A DNA stretch of 64,000 bases, taken from assembly GCA_021151825.1 (NCBI GenBank), contig JAGKWQ010000006.1, positions 372,001 through 436,000 on the forward strand, read 5' to 3'. The notes under the pieces are model-generated. The model had not been told where the DNA came from. It did not search any database and was given only the letters and a program-made list of their open reading frames with translations. The first letter of the stretch is position 1. The number at the start of each line of letters is the position of its first letter. Below, in pieces: positions 36,340 to 44,856 of this stretch. This DNA is from Cellvibrionaceae bacterium. Lineage in GTDB: Bacteria > Pseudomonadota > Gammaproteobacteria > Pseudomonadales > Cellvibrionaceae. The translations under genes and the position numbers were made by a program.

Positions 36340-36984
36340 CTATTGCGTATCGTGCAACGCTGGTGCGGTTGGTTGTTCCATATCCTTTTTATTATCATTC
36401 CAGGATCTGGTTAGATGGTCTGTTTGTCGTGTTATTTGCGATGCTTTTGAAAAATACCAAAGGCACTGGCACGCGATTATAAATAACATCAGAAACGTTC
36501 CGGCATATATTGCCATCATGTCTGTGTATTTCACGGAGAAGCTCCAATGACGTGCTATGCCAAGGTAACTGGCATAGAGCCATGATGTTGTTGATAAGCT
36601 GCCTGAAAGGGCAAGAAGTATTTTTTCTGGATTGGATAAATCATTCAGGCCTTGTGGCTTACATAAGCGCGGAAAGCAGAAGCTGTGTAGCAAGCACCCA
36701 TTCACCGTTAGCACCACAACTACGCTTAACTTTGCCCAGAGCTTTTGATTGATTATGTAATCGGGATGGCCAACGTATCCCTTAATTACAATAGCGATTC
36801 CAGTTACCCATAACAGCAGTAAGGCTATAGATACTCTTTTCGCATTTAAATGCAATTCAGCTATTTCAAGTGTTGTCAGGCGTCGGCCATGGGTTTGAAA
36901 AAGCGCATAGTCCTGTATTAATAAAATTCCTATCGCAACACATGCAGCGAGTAAATGAATATAAACCAAAAGGGAATTGATCAT
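36340..36984 (-). CDS. Integral membrane protein, five or six helices
   Basis: The 214-aa protein begins INSLLVYIHLLAACVAIGILLIQ and has helices at about 5-24, 52-68, 82-101, 120-142 and 156-178. A histidine in the first helix and a further one in ARHWSF might suggest haem binding, but this is weak. I do not recognise a named family with confidence. The C-terminal tail is polar and rich in Asp, Asn and Thr. It stands alone. Confidence 0.75.
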   Translation of the reverse strand: MINSLLVYIHLLAACVAIGILLIQDYALFQTHGRRLTTLEIAELHLNAKRVSIALLLLWVTGIAIVIKGYVGHPDYIINQKLWAKLSVVVVLTVNGCLLHSFCFPRLCKPQGLNDLSNPEKILLALSGSLSTTSWLYASYLGIARHWSFSVKYTDMMAIYAGTFLMLFIIACQCLWYFSKASQITRQTDHLTRSWNDNKKDMEQPTAPALHDTQ

Positions 36985-37708
36985 TATATTTCACCTGCCA
37001 AACAAGGGCGCCATTGTGGCTGTTAAAAATTCACAAAAACCATCATAAATATTTTTCATGTAAGGTTTTTGTATTTGTTGAGCGCTCTTATTGCACTAAC
37101 GGTTGTTAGTGATGCTGGAGGGAATTGCAGTGGTGGTTAATTTATTTTCAGGAATTTTTATGCTTACACGTTTCCTGTGCGCCAAGTCTATTGGTAGAAG
37201 AATACTTTTTTCAATAGGGTTGCTCTTCAGTAGCCACAATGAAATTGAATGCATTTTATTTCTGTTTGCACCTGTTAAGTGCATTGACTTCCTTCGTATA
37301 AAAAAATTCCAAAATATGGAGAAATATTGAAAAAAATGCTGGGGCATAATTGATTCCGGGCACCCGTTTGATCCTGTCTGGTGCGCGAGCGATTTTTTAA
37401 GGAGGGTGGTGTAATTGTTTGGTGCGTTATTTTTACCTTGGATGCTCGCAAATAATTTTTAGTTTTTATTGGAAAAATAACGTGTATTGCTGCTGGGCAG
37501 AGTTGTGTAACGGTTAGTCCAGAGGATGGATGGAAAACAGGCTTTTATTACCTCCTGAATTTATGCTCCTGTTAGCAATAAAAAATGACGCTTTAATGAC
37601 TACTAATATGTTAATAATGGCGACAATATTGTCGAACATCTTTACAGCGCTGGACTATACTCAGCAGGTCTTTAAACGTCTCAGCTATTAATTGCCGGAA
37701 TAAAAAGA
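36985..37708. other. Intergenic region of 724 bp without a supported gene
   Basis: The gap lies between a membrane-protein gene and the GlpD-like gene, divergently transcribed. A plus-strand frame from GTG 37130 to 37330 has a good GGAGGGA site and would give a 66-residue hydrophobic peptide, but a similar length of open frame exists antisense to it, so I do not call it. No hairpin, repeat or RNA is evident. Confidence 0.55.
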
Positions 37709-38878
37709 ATGAAATACGACATTGTCGTGATTGGGGCAGGTATTCAGGGGGCCGGCGTTGCTCAAGCGGCGGCGGCGGCTGGCTATTCTGTATTGGTGGT
37801 AGAAAAAACTGCACCAGCAGCGGGTACTTCCAGTAAATCCTCAAAGTTGATTCATGGCGGTTTGCGTTATCTGGAATCAGCCCAGTTTGGTTTGGTGCGC
37901 GAAAGCTTGCGTGAACGGGCCTTGTTATTAAAGCTTGCCCCTGAACTGGTGAAGTTGAAGCCTTTACACATCCCTGTTTATGAGGACTCAACCCGATCGC
38001 CTTTGACCATTCGAGCCGGGTTAAGTCTCTATGCTGTACTAGCCGGTTTGGATAAGGATTCATTATTCAGGCAATTATCCAAAGAGGAGTGGGGGGATTT
38101 GGCAGGTCTGCGCCAAGAAAAGCTCAGTGCTGTATTTCGCTACCATGAAGCCCAGACTGATGATGCGGCGCTTACTCGCGCTGTATTGCAATCGGCGGTA
38201 TTGCTCGGTGCAGATTTAATGATGCCCGCCCGCTTTGTGGCCGCCGAACGCAATGGCCAATGTTGTAAGGTAGATATTGAAACGGAGCGCGGGCACGAAT
38301 CGGTAAGCTGCAGGGTGTTGGTCAATTGTGCAGGCCCCTGGGCACGGGAAGTCTTGAGCCAGATTGTACCTGCATTACCATTGCCGGGTGTTGAGCTGGT
38401 GCAAGGTAGCCATCTTCTTCTTCCTCCTTTATTAGATCAGTATTTTTATCTGGAGGCTCCCACAGATAGACGAGCAGTCTTTGTCTTGCCATGGGAAGGA
38501 CATTTGCTGGTGGGTACCACTGAAAAGATCCATGAAGATGCTCCGGAAAAAGCAGTGTGTTCAAGTGCGGAGCGAGAATATCTGCTGAATACATTGCGCC
38601 ATTACTTTCCGCAACTGATGATTCCGACGGAGCAGATCGAAACATTTGCTGGTCTGCGCGTACTACCAAAAAGCGATAAGCGCGCTTTTTCCCGTCCACG
38701 GGAAGTCATGTTTGCAGTGGATGATGAGGCCCGGCCAAGAGTTTTATCAGTAATGGGAGGCAAGCTAACTACCTACCGTGCGACTGCCGAGCAAGCAATG
38801 CAACGACTCATGCCATCATTACCGACTAAAGAACGGCGTGCAGACACGGCACTGGTCTCACTCATTCCCGTTCATTAA
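37709..38878 (+). CDS. GlpD-like FAD-dependent oxidoreductase lacking the C-terminal domain
   Basis: The 389-aa protein has the FAD-binding start DIVVIGAGIQGAGVAQAAA, the GlpD-type KSSKLIHGGLRYLE motif and the later PWEGHLLVGTTE and MGGKLTTYRATAEQAM segments. These are those of aerobic glycerol-3-phosphate dehydrogenase. Normal GlpD is about 500 residues, with a C-terminal helical domain of about 110 residues. Here the protein ends soon after the GGKLTTYR motif, so that domain is absent. The stop is clean, and there is no sign of a broken downstream frame. The reaction is inferred as oxidation of a glycerol-3-phosphate-like substrate. No glpF, glpK or glpR is nearby. Confidence 0.88.
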   Translation: MKYDIVVIGAGIQGAGVAQAAAAAGYSVLVVEKTAPAAGTSSKSSKLIHGGLRYLESAQFGLVRESLRERALLLKLAPELVKLKPLHIPVYEDSTRSPLTIRAGLSLYAVLAGLDKDSLFRQLSKEEWGDLAGLRQEKLSAVFRYHEAQTDDAALTRAVLQSAVLLGADLMMPARFVAAERNGQCCKVDIETERGHESVSCRVLVNCAGPWAREVLSQIVPALPLPGVELVQGSHLLLPPLLDQYFYLEAPTDRRAVFVLPWEGHLLVGTTEKIHEDAPEKAVCSSAEREYLLNTLRHYFPQLMIPTEQIETFAGLRVLPKSDKRAFSRPREVMFAVDDEARPRVLSVMGGKLTTYRATAEQAMQRLMPSLPTKERRADTALVSLIPVH

Positions 38879-39014
38879 ATCGGCACATTGCTTCCTGGGG
38901 CTATTAATCTTGCGGATATTTTTGCCATTGCCGTTGGTCTGAACGGTATCTACCGCTAGAATGGCGCCCGATTTCCTGTCACCCCAACCAGCGGTCTCCG
39001 CTAAGGATTCTCCT

Positions 39015-40031
39015 GTGAACTTCACCGGTGCCCACATTCTCTCCATCACCCAATTTGAACGTGCTGATATCCAGCGTATTTTTGACGTTGCTGATGCGAT
39101 GGAACCCTATGCCTTACGTCGTAAAGTGACGCGCGTGTTAGAAGGCGCAATTCTCGGCAATATGTTTTTTGAACCCAGCACTCGTACACGGGTCAGTTTT
39201 GGGGCTGCATTTAATTTACTTGGTGGCAATGTACGCGAAACAACAGGGTTTGAAAGTTCGTCGCTCACTAAAGGCGAATCATTGTTTGATACGGCGCGCG
39301 TGCTCTCGGGTTATAGCGATGTAATTTGTATGCGTCATCCGCAATCAGGTTCAGTTGCCGAGTTTGCCGAAGGCAGCCGTGTTCCGGTGATCAATGGTGG
39401 TGATGGCCCCAACGAGCATCCCACTCAGGCCTTACTGGATTTATACACTATCCGCAAAGAGCTTCGTTCCAAAGGGCGTGATCTGGATGGTTTGCGAATT
39501 GCCATGATTGGCGATTTAAAACATGGTCGTACAGTGCATTCACTGTGCAAGCTGTTGTGCATTTTCGACAGGATCAGCGTCACTCTCGTATCGCCCAAAG
39601 AATTGGCGATGCCGGAATATATTGTTGAAGAGCTACGCAAAGCAGGTCACACTGTCCACATTACCGATGATTTGCCTACCAGCATCACCCATATTGATAT
39701 TGCATACTCAACCCGCATTCAGGAAGAGCGTTTTGCAAGCAAGGAAGAGGCCGATCAATACCGCGGTCGTTTCCGTTTGAATCAATCCATCTACACCGAA
39801 TACTGCGAACCTAACACCGTCATTATGCATCCGCTCCCGCGTGACTCCCGCGCCGATGCGAACGAACTCGACAACGATCTCAATGCAAATCCGAACCTCG
39901 CCATCTTCCGTCAAACCGACAATGGCGTGTTGGTGCGTATGGCGTTATTTGTGTTGGTATTGGATGTGGCAGACCAAGTAGATAAATATGCGCGTGACGT
40001 GCATTGGTATAATTCGCTTCGCTCCAATTAA
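39015..40031 (+). CDS. pyrB: Aspartate carbamoyltransferase catalytic chain
   Basis: This 338-aa enzyme joins carbamoyl phosphate and aspartate. Visible motifs are the phosphate-binding FEPSTRTRVSF, the loop SSSLTKGESL, the NGGDGPNEHPTQALLD stretch and MHPLPR near the end. I chose the GTG at 39015 because AAGGA is seven bases upstream and the protein then starts with the family form (NFTGAHILS). The ATG at 38961 is in frame but has no such site. A regulatory pyrI gene does not follow. A terminator lies 26 bp past the stop. Confidence 0.96.
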   Translation: MNFTGAHILSITQFERADIQRIFDVADAMEPYALRRKVTRVLEGAILGNMFFEPSTRTRVSFGAAFNLLGGNVRETTGFESSSLTKGESLFDTARVLSGYSDVICMRHPQSGSVAEFAEGSRVPVINGGDGPNEHPTQALLDLYTIRKELRSKGRDLDGLRIAMIGDLKHGRTVHSLCKLLCIFDRISVTLVSPKELAMPEYIVEELRKAGHTVHITDDLPTSITHIDIAYSTRIQEERFASKEEADQYRGRFRLNQSIYTEYCEPNTVIMHPLPRDSRADANELDNDLNANPNLAIFRQTDNGVLVRMALFVLVLDVADQVDKYARDVHWYNSLRSN

Positions 40032-40057
40032 TGATCCATTTCAAATTTATTTCGAGA

Positions 40058-40090
40058 AATCCGTATTACCTGGTAATACGGATTTTTTTA
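40058..40090 (+). terminator. pyrB terminator
   Basis: A perfect 12-bp stem (40058-40069 with 40073-40084) with a three-base loop is followed by TTTTT. The next gene starts 15 bp after it, with its own ribosome site. Confidence 0.92.
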
Positions 40091-40104
40091 TACGGAGTCA
40101 AAAA

Positions 40105-40632
40105 TTGGAATTCAGAAAAGCAGATTATACTGACTCGCATAGATTGCTTAATTTCTATGTGGAAAACCGCAATCACCTTTCGCCATGGGAGCCTGAGCGC
40201 AGCGATCATTTTTATACGCTGGGCTATTGGCAAGAACAAATGCAAAACCGCAGAGCAGAAATGCAGGAGGGGAGAGGGGTATATTTTGTGGCAGTGGATG
40301 ATAGCGATAAAGTGGTCGCCGTATGCAACCTGACCAATATAGTGCGCGGTGTTTTTCAGGCGGGTTATATGGGTTATGCGGTTGCCGAAGCATACCAAGG
40401 TAAAGGGATAATGAAAGCGTTGTGTGAATGTGTTGTGAAGTATGCGTTCGAAGAGCTGAAATTAAATCGTCTGATGTCCAATTACTTGCCGCACAATGAG
40501 CGTTCAGGGAATTTGCTCAAATCATTAGGCTTTGAGCAAGAAGGTTATGCAAAACGATATTTAAAAATCCATGGTCGTTGGCAAGATCATATTCTTACTG
40601 CGCGCGTTAATCCTGCAAGATTTAATGAATAA
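40105..40632 (+). CDS. GNAT acetyltransferase, RimJ/RimL-like
   Basis: The 175-aa protein has the RimJ-like start LEFRKADYTDSHRLLNFYVENRNHL (split here) with the family's Pro-Trp-Glu, and the acetyl-CoA site VAEAYQGKGIMKALCECVV, followed by RLMSNYLPHNERSGNLLKSLGF. Such enzymes acetylate ribosomal protein N-termini or small molecules; the substrate is not clear. The start is a TTG at 40105 with GGAG seven bases upstream. The frame is open to 39988 but that part overlaps pyrB and the terminator. Its end overlaps the convergent GGDEF gene by 11 bp. Confidence 0.9.
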   Translation: MEFRKADYTDSHRLLNFYVENRNHLSPWEPERSDHFYTLGYWQEQMQNRRAEMQEGRGVYFVAVDDSDKVVAVCNLTNIVRGVFQAGYMGYAVAEAYQGKGIMKALCECVVKYAFEELKLNRLMSNYLPHNERSGNLLKSLGFEQEGYAKRYLKIHGRWQDHILTARVNPARFNE

Positions 40633-41905
40633 ATCCTACTATTTTATTCAATAGTGCAGGGCCGTTAAGGGATTTATCAAAATGATATTTAATGCCCAAT
40701 GCATTACCTAATGCGCTGGTTTTATCATCCAGTGTTTCACTCACCAGGGCTAGATTGATACCGGCAGTTTTTGGTGTACGTGCAAGAATTTTGCATAAAT
40801 CGGCACCTGCCTGGGTATTGGCGATATTGGTGCCGAGCAAAATTAAATCCGGGTGTAAATCCACCGCCAGCTCCAAACATTCGGTTTGGGTTTCTGCAGT
40901 TAATAAATTGAAATGTGCTTGCAAATGTGTCGTGAAATGGCGAATCAATTCCGTGTTGGTGTCAGCCAGGAGTAAGGTTTTATGGGTGGCTACTTCATCT
41001 ACCCAGCTACGGTTACGGCCGGCGCGTTTGGCTTTATACAATGCGCGGTCAGCATTTTTAATTAACTCTTCCAAATCATGTCCGGTGGTTCGCAAGCAAG
41101 TTGCACCGCCGAGACTGGCAGTTACGAAGGAGGCAGTTGGGGAAACATCGTGGCGTATTTGTAATGCATTGATTGCTTCACCAATAGATTGCGCTACGCA
41201 CATAGCACCTTTGGCATCGGTTTCCGGTAGCAGCACAATAAATTCTTCACCGCCATAGCGCCCTAAAATATCAGTGGTGCGATGCAAGCAACTTTTAATT
41301 GCCTGAGTGACTTTTTTCAAGCAGGAATCGCCTGCAGGATGGCCGTAGTGATCGTTGAATAATTTGAAATGATCCACATCGATCATTAATGCACTAATAG
41401 GTTGTTGATGGCGTTTCGCCAATGCCCATTGCTGCTGAGCTAATTCATTAAAGGTGCGACGGTTATAAATGTGGGTGAGGCTATCGAGTTGGCTGAGTGC
41501 TTCAAGCTCGGAATTAAGGCGACTCAATTGATCGCGCATTTCGGCAATACGCTCCATCGCGCGAATCTTGGCTTTGATGATCATAAAGCTGACGGGTTTG
41601 ATTAAATAATCATCGCCACCGGCTTCAATTCCTTCGCGATAATTTTCGTCTTCGTTCAAACCGGTCACAAAAATGATGGGAATCCAGTGACCGGCAAGCC
41701 ATTCGCGAATCAGGCGTGTGGTTTCAAAACCGTTCAGGCCGGGCATTTCTACATCCATGATGATCATATCGACCGGTGTGTTTTCCAGCAGCTGCAAAGC
41801 TTCTTCGCCACTGCGAGCCAGCAATGGTTCGTGTCCCGCGTCAATAATATAGTTGCGCATGGCATAGCGAAGGGTCGCGCTGTCTTCAACCAGAAGGATT
41901 TTCAT
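40622..41905 (-). CDS. Diguanylate cyclase with REC-GGDEF-REC layout
   Basis: The 427-aa protein has a receiver (Asp51 in MIIMDVEMPG, Lys in LIKPVS), a coiled linker and a GGDEF domain with GGEEF at 218-222. The inhibitory site RTTD is five residues upstream of GGEEF, so c-di-GMP feedback control is likely. A second receiver-like domain (about 311-427) has a Gly in place of the phosphoacceptor Asp (LILLGTN). The first receiver should gate c-di-GMP synthesis. Its kinase is not adjacent. A tandem 18-19 bp repeat lies 57 bp upstream of its start. Confidence 0.95.
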   Translation of the reverse strand: MKILLVEDSATLRYAMRNYIIDAGHEPLLARSGEEALQLLENTPVDMIIMDVEMPGLNGFETTRLIREWLAGHWIPIIFVTGLNEDENYREGIEAGGDDYLIKPVSFMIIKAKIRAMERIAEMRDQLSRLNSELEALSQLDSLTHIYNRRTFNELAQQQWALAKRHQQPISALMIDVDHFKLFNDHYGHPAGDSCLKKVTQAIKSCLHRTTDILGRYGGEEFIVLLPETDAKGAMCVAQSIGEAINALQIRHDVSPTASFVTASLGGATCLRTTGHDLEELIKNADRALYKAKRAGRNRSWVDEVATHKTLLLADTNTELIRHFTTHLQAHFNLLTAETQTECLELAVDLHPDLILLGTNIANTQAGADLCKILARTPKTAGINLALVSETLDDKTSALGNALGIKYHFDKSLNGPALLNKIVGFIH

Positions 41906-41961
41906 AAGGCCGTGCGAAAAATAGACAAGGGATTACGGAAGCTCAAAAGGTCACCTGAGTG

Positions 41962-42033
41962 TAGTTACTTTATTTGGAGTAGTTACTTTATTTGAAACAG
42001 CTACTTTATTCTGAACCGCTACTTTTATTGCAG
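41962..42033. repeat. Four tandem imperfect 18-19 bp units upstream of the GGDEF gene
   Basis: Units starting at 41962, 41980, 41999 and 42018 share the core TAGTTACTTTATTTG (or GCTACTTTATT). The period is 18, 19 and 19 bp. They occupy the 263-bp gap between the diguanylate cyclase and ychJ-like genes, in its upstream region. Confidence 0.8.
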
Positions 42034-42168
42034 ATACGGACCAAATCGAGAGGTGGCGCGAAATTAAACGTCATTTTACGTTGCTCTGGCTTCGGCGTCG
42101 AATGGATTGCGGGCATGTTGTCGGATATTTATCCGTTGCGCTGTCTGGTTCACAGTCAGATTGCAGAG

Positions 42169-42588
42169 TTAATCGCGGTGGTCTACATACAACCATTTAC
42201 CGAGATTTTTGCGAAACAGGGATAGCTCATGATGCTGCTGTAATTGCCCGTTCTGGCGAAAAAGGGCGATAAATTCTACAGTCCCCTCCTGGTCGCCCGC
42301 TTGACCCTCGTGGGTTGCAAGAATTTGCAAGCCCAGCCAATCACAGCTTTGTGCCCATTGGAGGATATCTTGCTTGCTGGAACGCAGGCGTTGTTCGGGG
42401 CTCCAGGTATCCCATAAGTAATCAATTGCCAGAAGTGCATGGGCAGAATAGCGGGAGCGCATCAGTAGTTCCGCCGTTTCCGGCCATGATTGTCCCTGGA
42501 TATAAGGTTCACAACAATTGGCAAGGCATTTTTGGCTTCCGCAGGGGCAGGGTAATTGGGAGTTAAAGGCTGGTGTTTTCGATGGCAT
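42169..42588 (-). CDS. YchJ-family protein with SEC-C zinc motif
   Basis: A 139-aa protein with an N-terminal SEC-C motif (PCPCGSQKCLANCC, about 11-24) that binds zinc, then the YchJ core with PETAELLMRSRYSAHALLAIDYLWDTW (split here) and an NTF2-like fold to the end. The function of YchJ is not established. The ATG at 42588 gives the typical start just before the cysteine cluster; the frame stays open to a TTG at 42651, which lacks support. It stands alone between the repeat-bearing region and a divergent gene. Confidence 0.9.
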   Translation of the reverse strand: MPSKTPAFNSQLPCPCGSQKCLANCCEPYIQGQSWPETAELLMRSRYSAHALLAIDYLWDTWSPEQRLRSSKQDILQWAQSCDWLGLQILATHEGQAGDQEGTVEFIALFRQNGQLQQHHELSLFRKNLGKWLYVDHRD

Positions 42589-42771
42589 TTTGTGGCCCTT
42601 TTCGGTATTTTGTGCGCCTGTTTTTGGCGGAGCCAATTCTCGCCGAGTCAAGCATAGGGCGCTAGCCTCTTCTGTTACTTGATTCGGCGATTAATCCAAA
42701 TTTTTGTTCATGCGGAAATTGCAGGGGCAGGAATGTAGCAAAAGTAAAACTTACTTAACTAGGAGTGTGTA

Positions 42772-43158
42772 ATGAAACATTTTGGATTATTAAAGACTTT
42801 ATCCGTAGTGGCTTTGTGTGGTGCGACCACGTTGAGCATGAGCGCAATGGCAGGAGCCAAGTATGGTTCCCCTGTTGCTGTATCGGCAACTGCGATCTGG
42901 GGTTCTCTGGGGGCTACCCGTGCGTCGGGTTATACCACTGATTATATTGAAATCTCCGATCAGGGTTCCGCAATTTATGTGCGTGGACTGCAAGGTTCAA
43001 CCGGTGTGTCGGGCAGCTGCGTGACCTCTGATGCTGTGAAGATGGCGCAACTGCGTGCAGCTAACTCTGATGCGTTTATTAATGTCCTCATCAGTGCTGG
43101 CCAATGCACCACCCTGATCGTAACGAACAACTCGGCCATACAGACCAAGGATCTCTAA
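42772..43158 (+). CDS. Small secreted protein of unknown function
   Basis: The 128-aa protein has a signal peptide (KTLSVVALCGATTLSMSAMA) and a short mature domain of about 100 residues, rich in Ser, Ala and Thr, with two cysteines (SGSCVTSD and AGQCTTLI) that could pair. I do not recognise it. It is followed by a membrane-anchored gene 3 bp downstream, so the two are almost certainly cotranscribed. ACTAGGAGTGTGTA supplies the ribosome site. Confidence 0.75.
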   Translation: MKHFGLLKTLSVVALCGATTLSMSAMAGAKYGSPVAVSATAIWGSLGATRASGYTTDYIEISDQGSAIYVRGLQGSTGVSGSCVTSDAVKMAQLRAANSDAFINVLISAGQCTTLIVTNNSAIQTKDL

Positions 43159-43161
43159 ACT

Positions 43162-43680
43162 ATGGCATTTTCAGCATCTGCCTGGATAAGCAGTGCAGTA
43201 TGTCTGGGACTGGGTATCGTGATCGGTACCCGGTTTAATGATGCACAGCTGCCAAACCCTGCACCTTCGGTATCTCCTCTGACGATGCCTGGGTATGACG
43301 CCGGTCAACAGCCTCGTGATTTGGCTGCAGATGAGGCTGTGCTTACGCGTGCGGTCAGGGAGGAGATTGCCTTGCAGCTCCAGGATTTCAAATTAAAAAT
43401 GCTGGAGCAGGTTGCAGCAAAACAGGATTCGCTTCGTGCCGCGCCAGACACTCCTGCCGAGCAACAAAAGGATATCTTTCACAAGGCTTCATCACTTATG
43501 GATGAAGCAATTGCTGTCGGTGAGCTGGATGCGACCTCGGCACGGGAGTTGGTGGATTATTTACACAGCTTACCTATAGAACAGCAGACAGCGTTGCGCG
43601 CAAAACAAATGGATGCGTTCAATCGCGGCCTGATTAGCTCACCCCTGTCGCCAGAGGAAATTATGGCGCAGGGTAAATGA
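43162..43680 (+). CDS. Membrane-anchored coiled-coil protein of unknown function
   Basis: The 172-aa protein has one N-terminal hydrophobic segment (SAWISSAVCLGLGIVIGTRF), then a Pro-rich spacer and helices with heptad-like spacing, ending in helices rich in Ala and Glu. It is probably a periplasm-facing protein held by its N-terminus. It lies 3 bp past the secreted protein gene and 24 bp before the acyltransferase gene. The function is unknown. Confidence 0.75.
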   Translation: MAFSASAWISSAVCLGLGIVIGTRFNDAQLPNPAPSVSPLTMPGYDAGQQPRDLAADEAVLTRAVREEIALQLQDFKLKMLEQVAAKQDSLRAAPDTPAEQQKDIFHKASSLMDEAIAVGELDATSARELVDYLHSLPIEQQTALRAKQMDAFNRGLISSPLSPEEIMAQGK

Positions 43681-43704
43681 AAGACCTTGAGTAAAGATTT
43701 CCCT

Positions 43705-44856
43705 ATGACAGAATTTGATGATATCCGCCCATATCGCGATGATGAGGTGCGCCCGATTCTGGATCGTCTGTTGGCTGATCCAGAACTTATTGATGCGGTG
43801 ACGCGCCTGAAGTTTTCCAAATTACACAGCTGGTTGGGTTGGTTATTAAAGCCGTTGGTGCGCAGCAAATTAACGCAGCAGCTGGCCGCCATCCATGATG
43901 TACAAGGCTTGCAATCGGTAGTGGAAAAATACCTGTCAGGAATGATGTCCACTCGCGTGAAAGATTTGACTGTCTCGGGATTGGAAAAGCTGGATAAACA
44001 CAACGCGTATTTATTTATCAGCAACCATCGCGATATCACTATGGACCCGGCCTTCGTTAACTGGGTGCTTTATCACAATGATTACAATACGTTACGTATT
44101 GCCATTGGTGACAACTTGCTCACCAAGCCTTTTGTATCAGATCTGATGCGGTTGAATAAAAGTTTTATCGTTAATCGCTCTGCCAAAGCACCGCGCGAAA
44201 AATTAAAAGCCGCAAAGCATTTGAGTGCCTATATTCACCACTCAATTGTCAATGAAAATGCCAATATCTGGATTGCCCAGCGCGAAGGCCGCGCTAAAGA
44301 TGGCAAGGACAAAACCAATTCGGCAGTGCTGGGCATGATTATGCTGAATAAGCCAAAAAATGAAACGCTGGCTGATTACGCAAAAAAATTGCGCATAGTA
44401 CCTGTCTCTATTTCTTACGAACTTGATCCTTGTGATGCAGCGAAAGCACGCGAGCTTTACTTGCATCGCACCGAAGGCAGTTATCAAAAAGAAGAACATG
44501 AAGATGTGCGCAGTATTGCGATGGGAATTGCGGGTAATAAAGGCAATATCCATCTGGCATTTGGTGATGTTCTGGAGGGCGATTATCAGGATACTGACGA
44601 ATTAGTCGCTGCCCTGGATCATCAGATTCTCGGCAATTATGTGCTGCATGCAACTAATTGCTTTGCATATGAAATGCTGCATGGCGTTGTGCCCAAAGTA
44701 AATTACAGTGCAAAAAATATTGCCTATGATCCAATTCCGCTTGCTGCAGAGCGTGCTGAATTTGAGGCGCGTATTAATGCGATTCCTGCCGAGCAGCGCG
44801 ACATTGCGCTAGGCATTTATGCTAATCCTGTTGTGAGCAAACTCGCCGAATGTTAA
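43705..44856 (+). CDS. PlsC-like glycerolipid acyltransferase
   Basis: The protein of about 383 aa holds the acyltransferase block SNHRDITMDPAF near 117-128 and a later NRSAKAPREKLKAA and IWIAQREGRAKDG, all of the 1-acylglycerol-3-phosphate acyltransferase superfamily. The canonical HX4D box reads H-R-D-I-T-M-D here, which may mean use of a different spacing or Asp in this subfamily. The likely role is transfer of acyl chains in phospholipid or lipid synthesis. An in-frame TTG at 43687 is an alternative start. It overlaps dinG by 7 bp. Confidence 0.85.
   Translation: MTEFDDIRPYRDDEVRPILDRLLADPELIDAVTRLKFSKLHSWLGWLLKPLVRSKLTQQLAAIHDVQGLQSVVEKYLSGMMSTRVKDLTVSGLEKLDKHNAYLFISNHRDITMDPAFVNWVLYHNDYNTLRIAIGDNLLTKPFVSDLMRLNKSFIVNRSAKAPREKLKAAKHLSAYIHHSIVNENANIWIAQREGRAKDGKDKTNSAVLGMIMLNKPKNETLADYAKKLRIVPVSISYELDPCDAAKARELYLHRTEGSYQKEEHEDVRSIAMGIAGNKGNIHLAFGDVLEGDYQDTDELVAALDHQILGNYVLHATNCFAYEMLHGVVPKVNYSAKNIAYDPIPLAAERAEFEARINAIPAEQRDIALGIYANPVVSKLAEC

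Noticed and set aside
37096..37347. Open frames on both strands in the 724-bp gap
   Set aside because: Opposite-strand frames of similar length without domain support; the plus frame has a good ribosome site but only hydrophobic, low-complexity content.
37611..38063. Minus-strand open frame of 150 codons
   Set aside because: It overlaps the start of the GlpD-like gene and has no family motif or ribosome site; taken as antisense chance.
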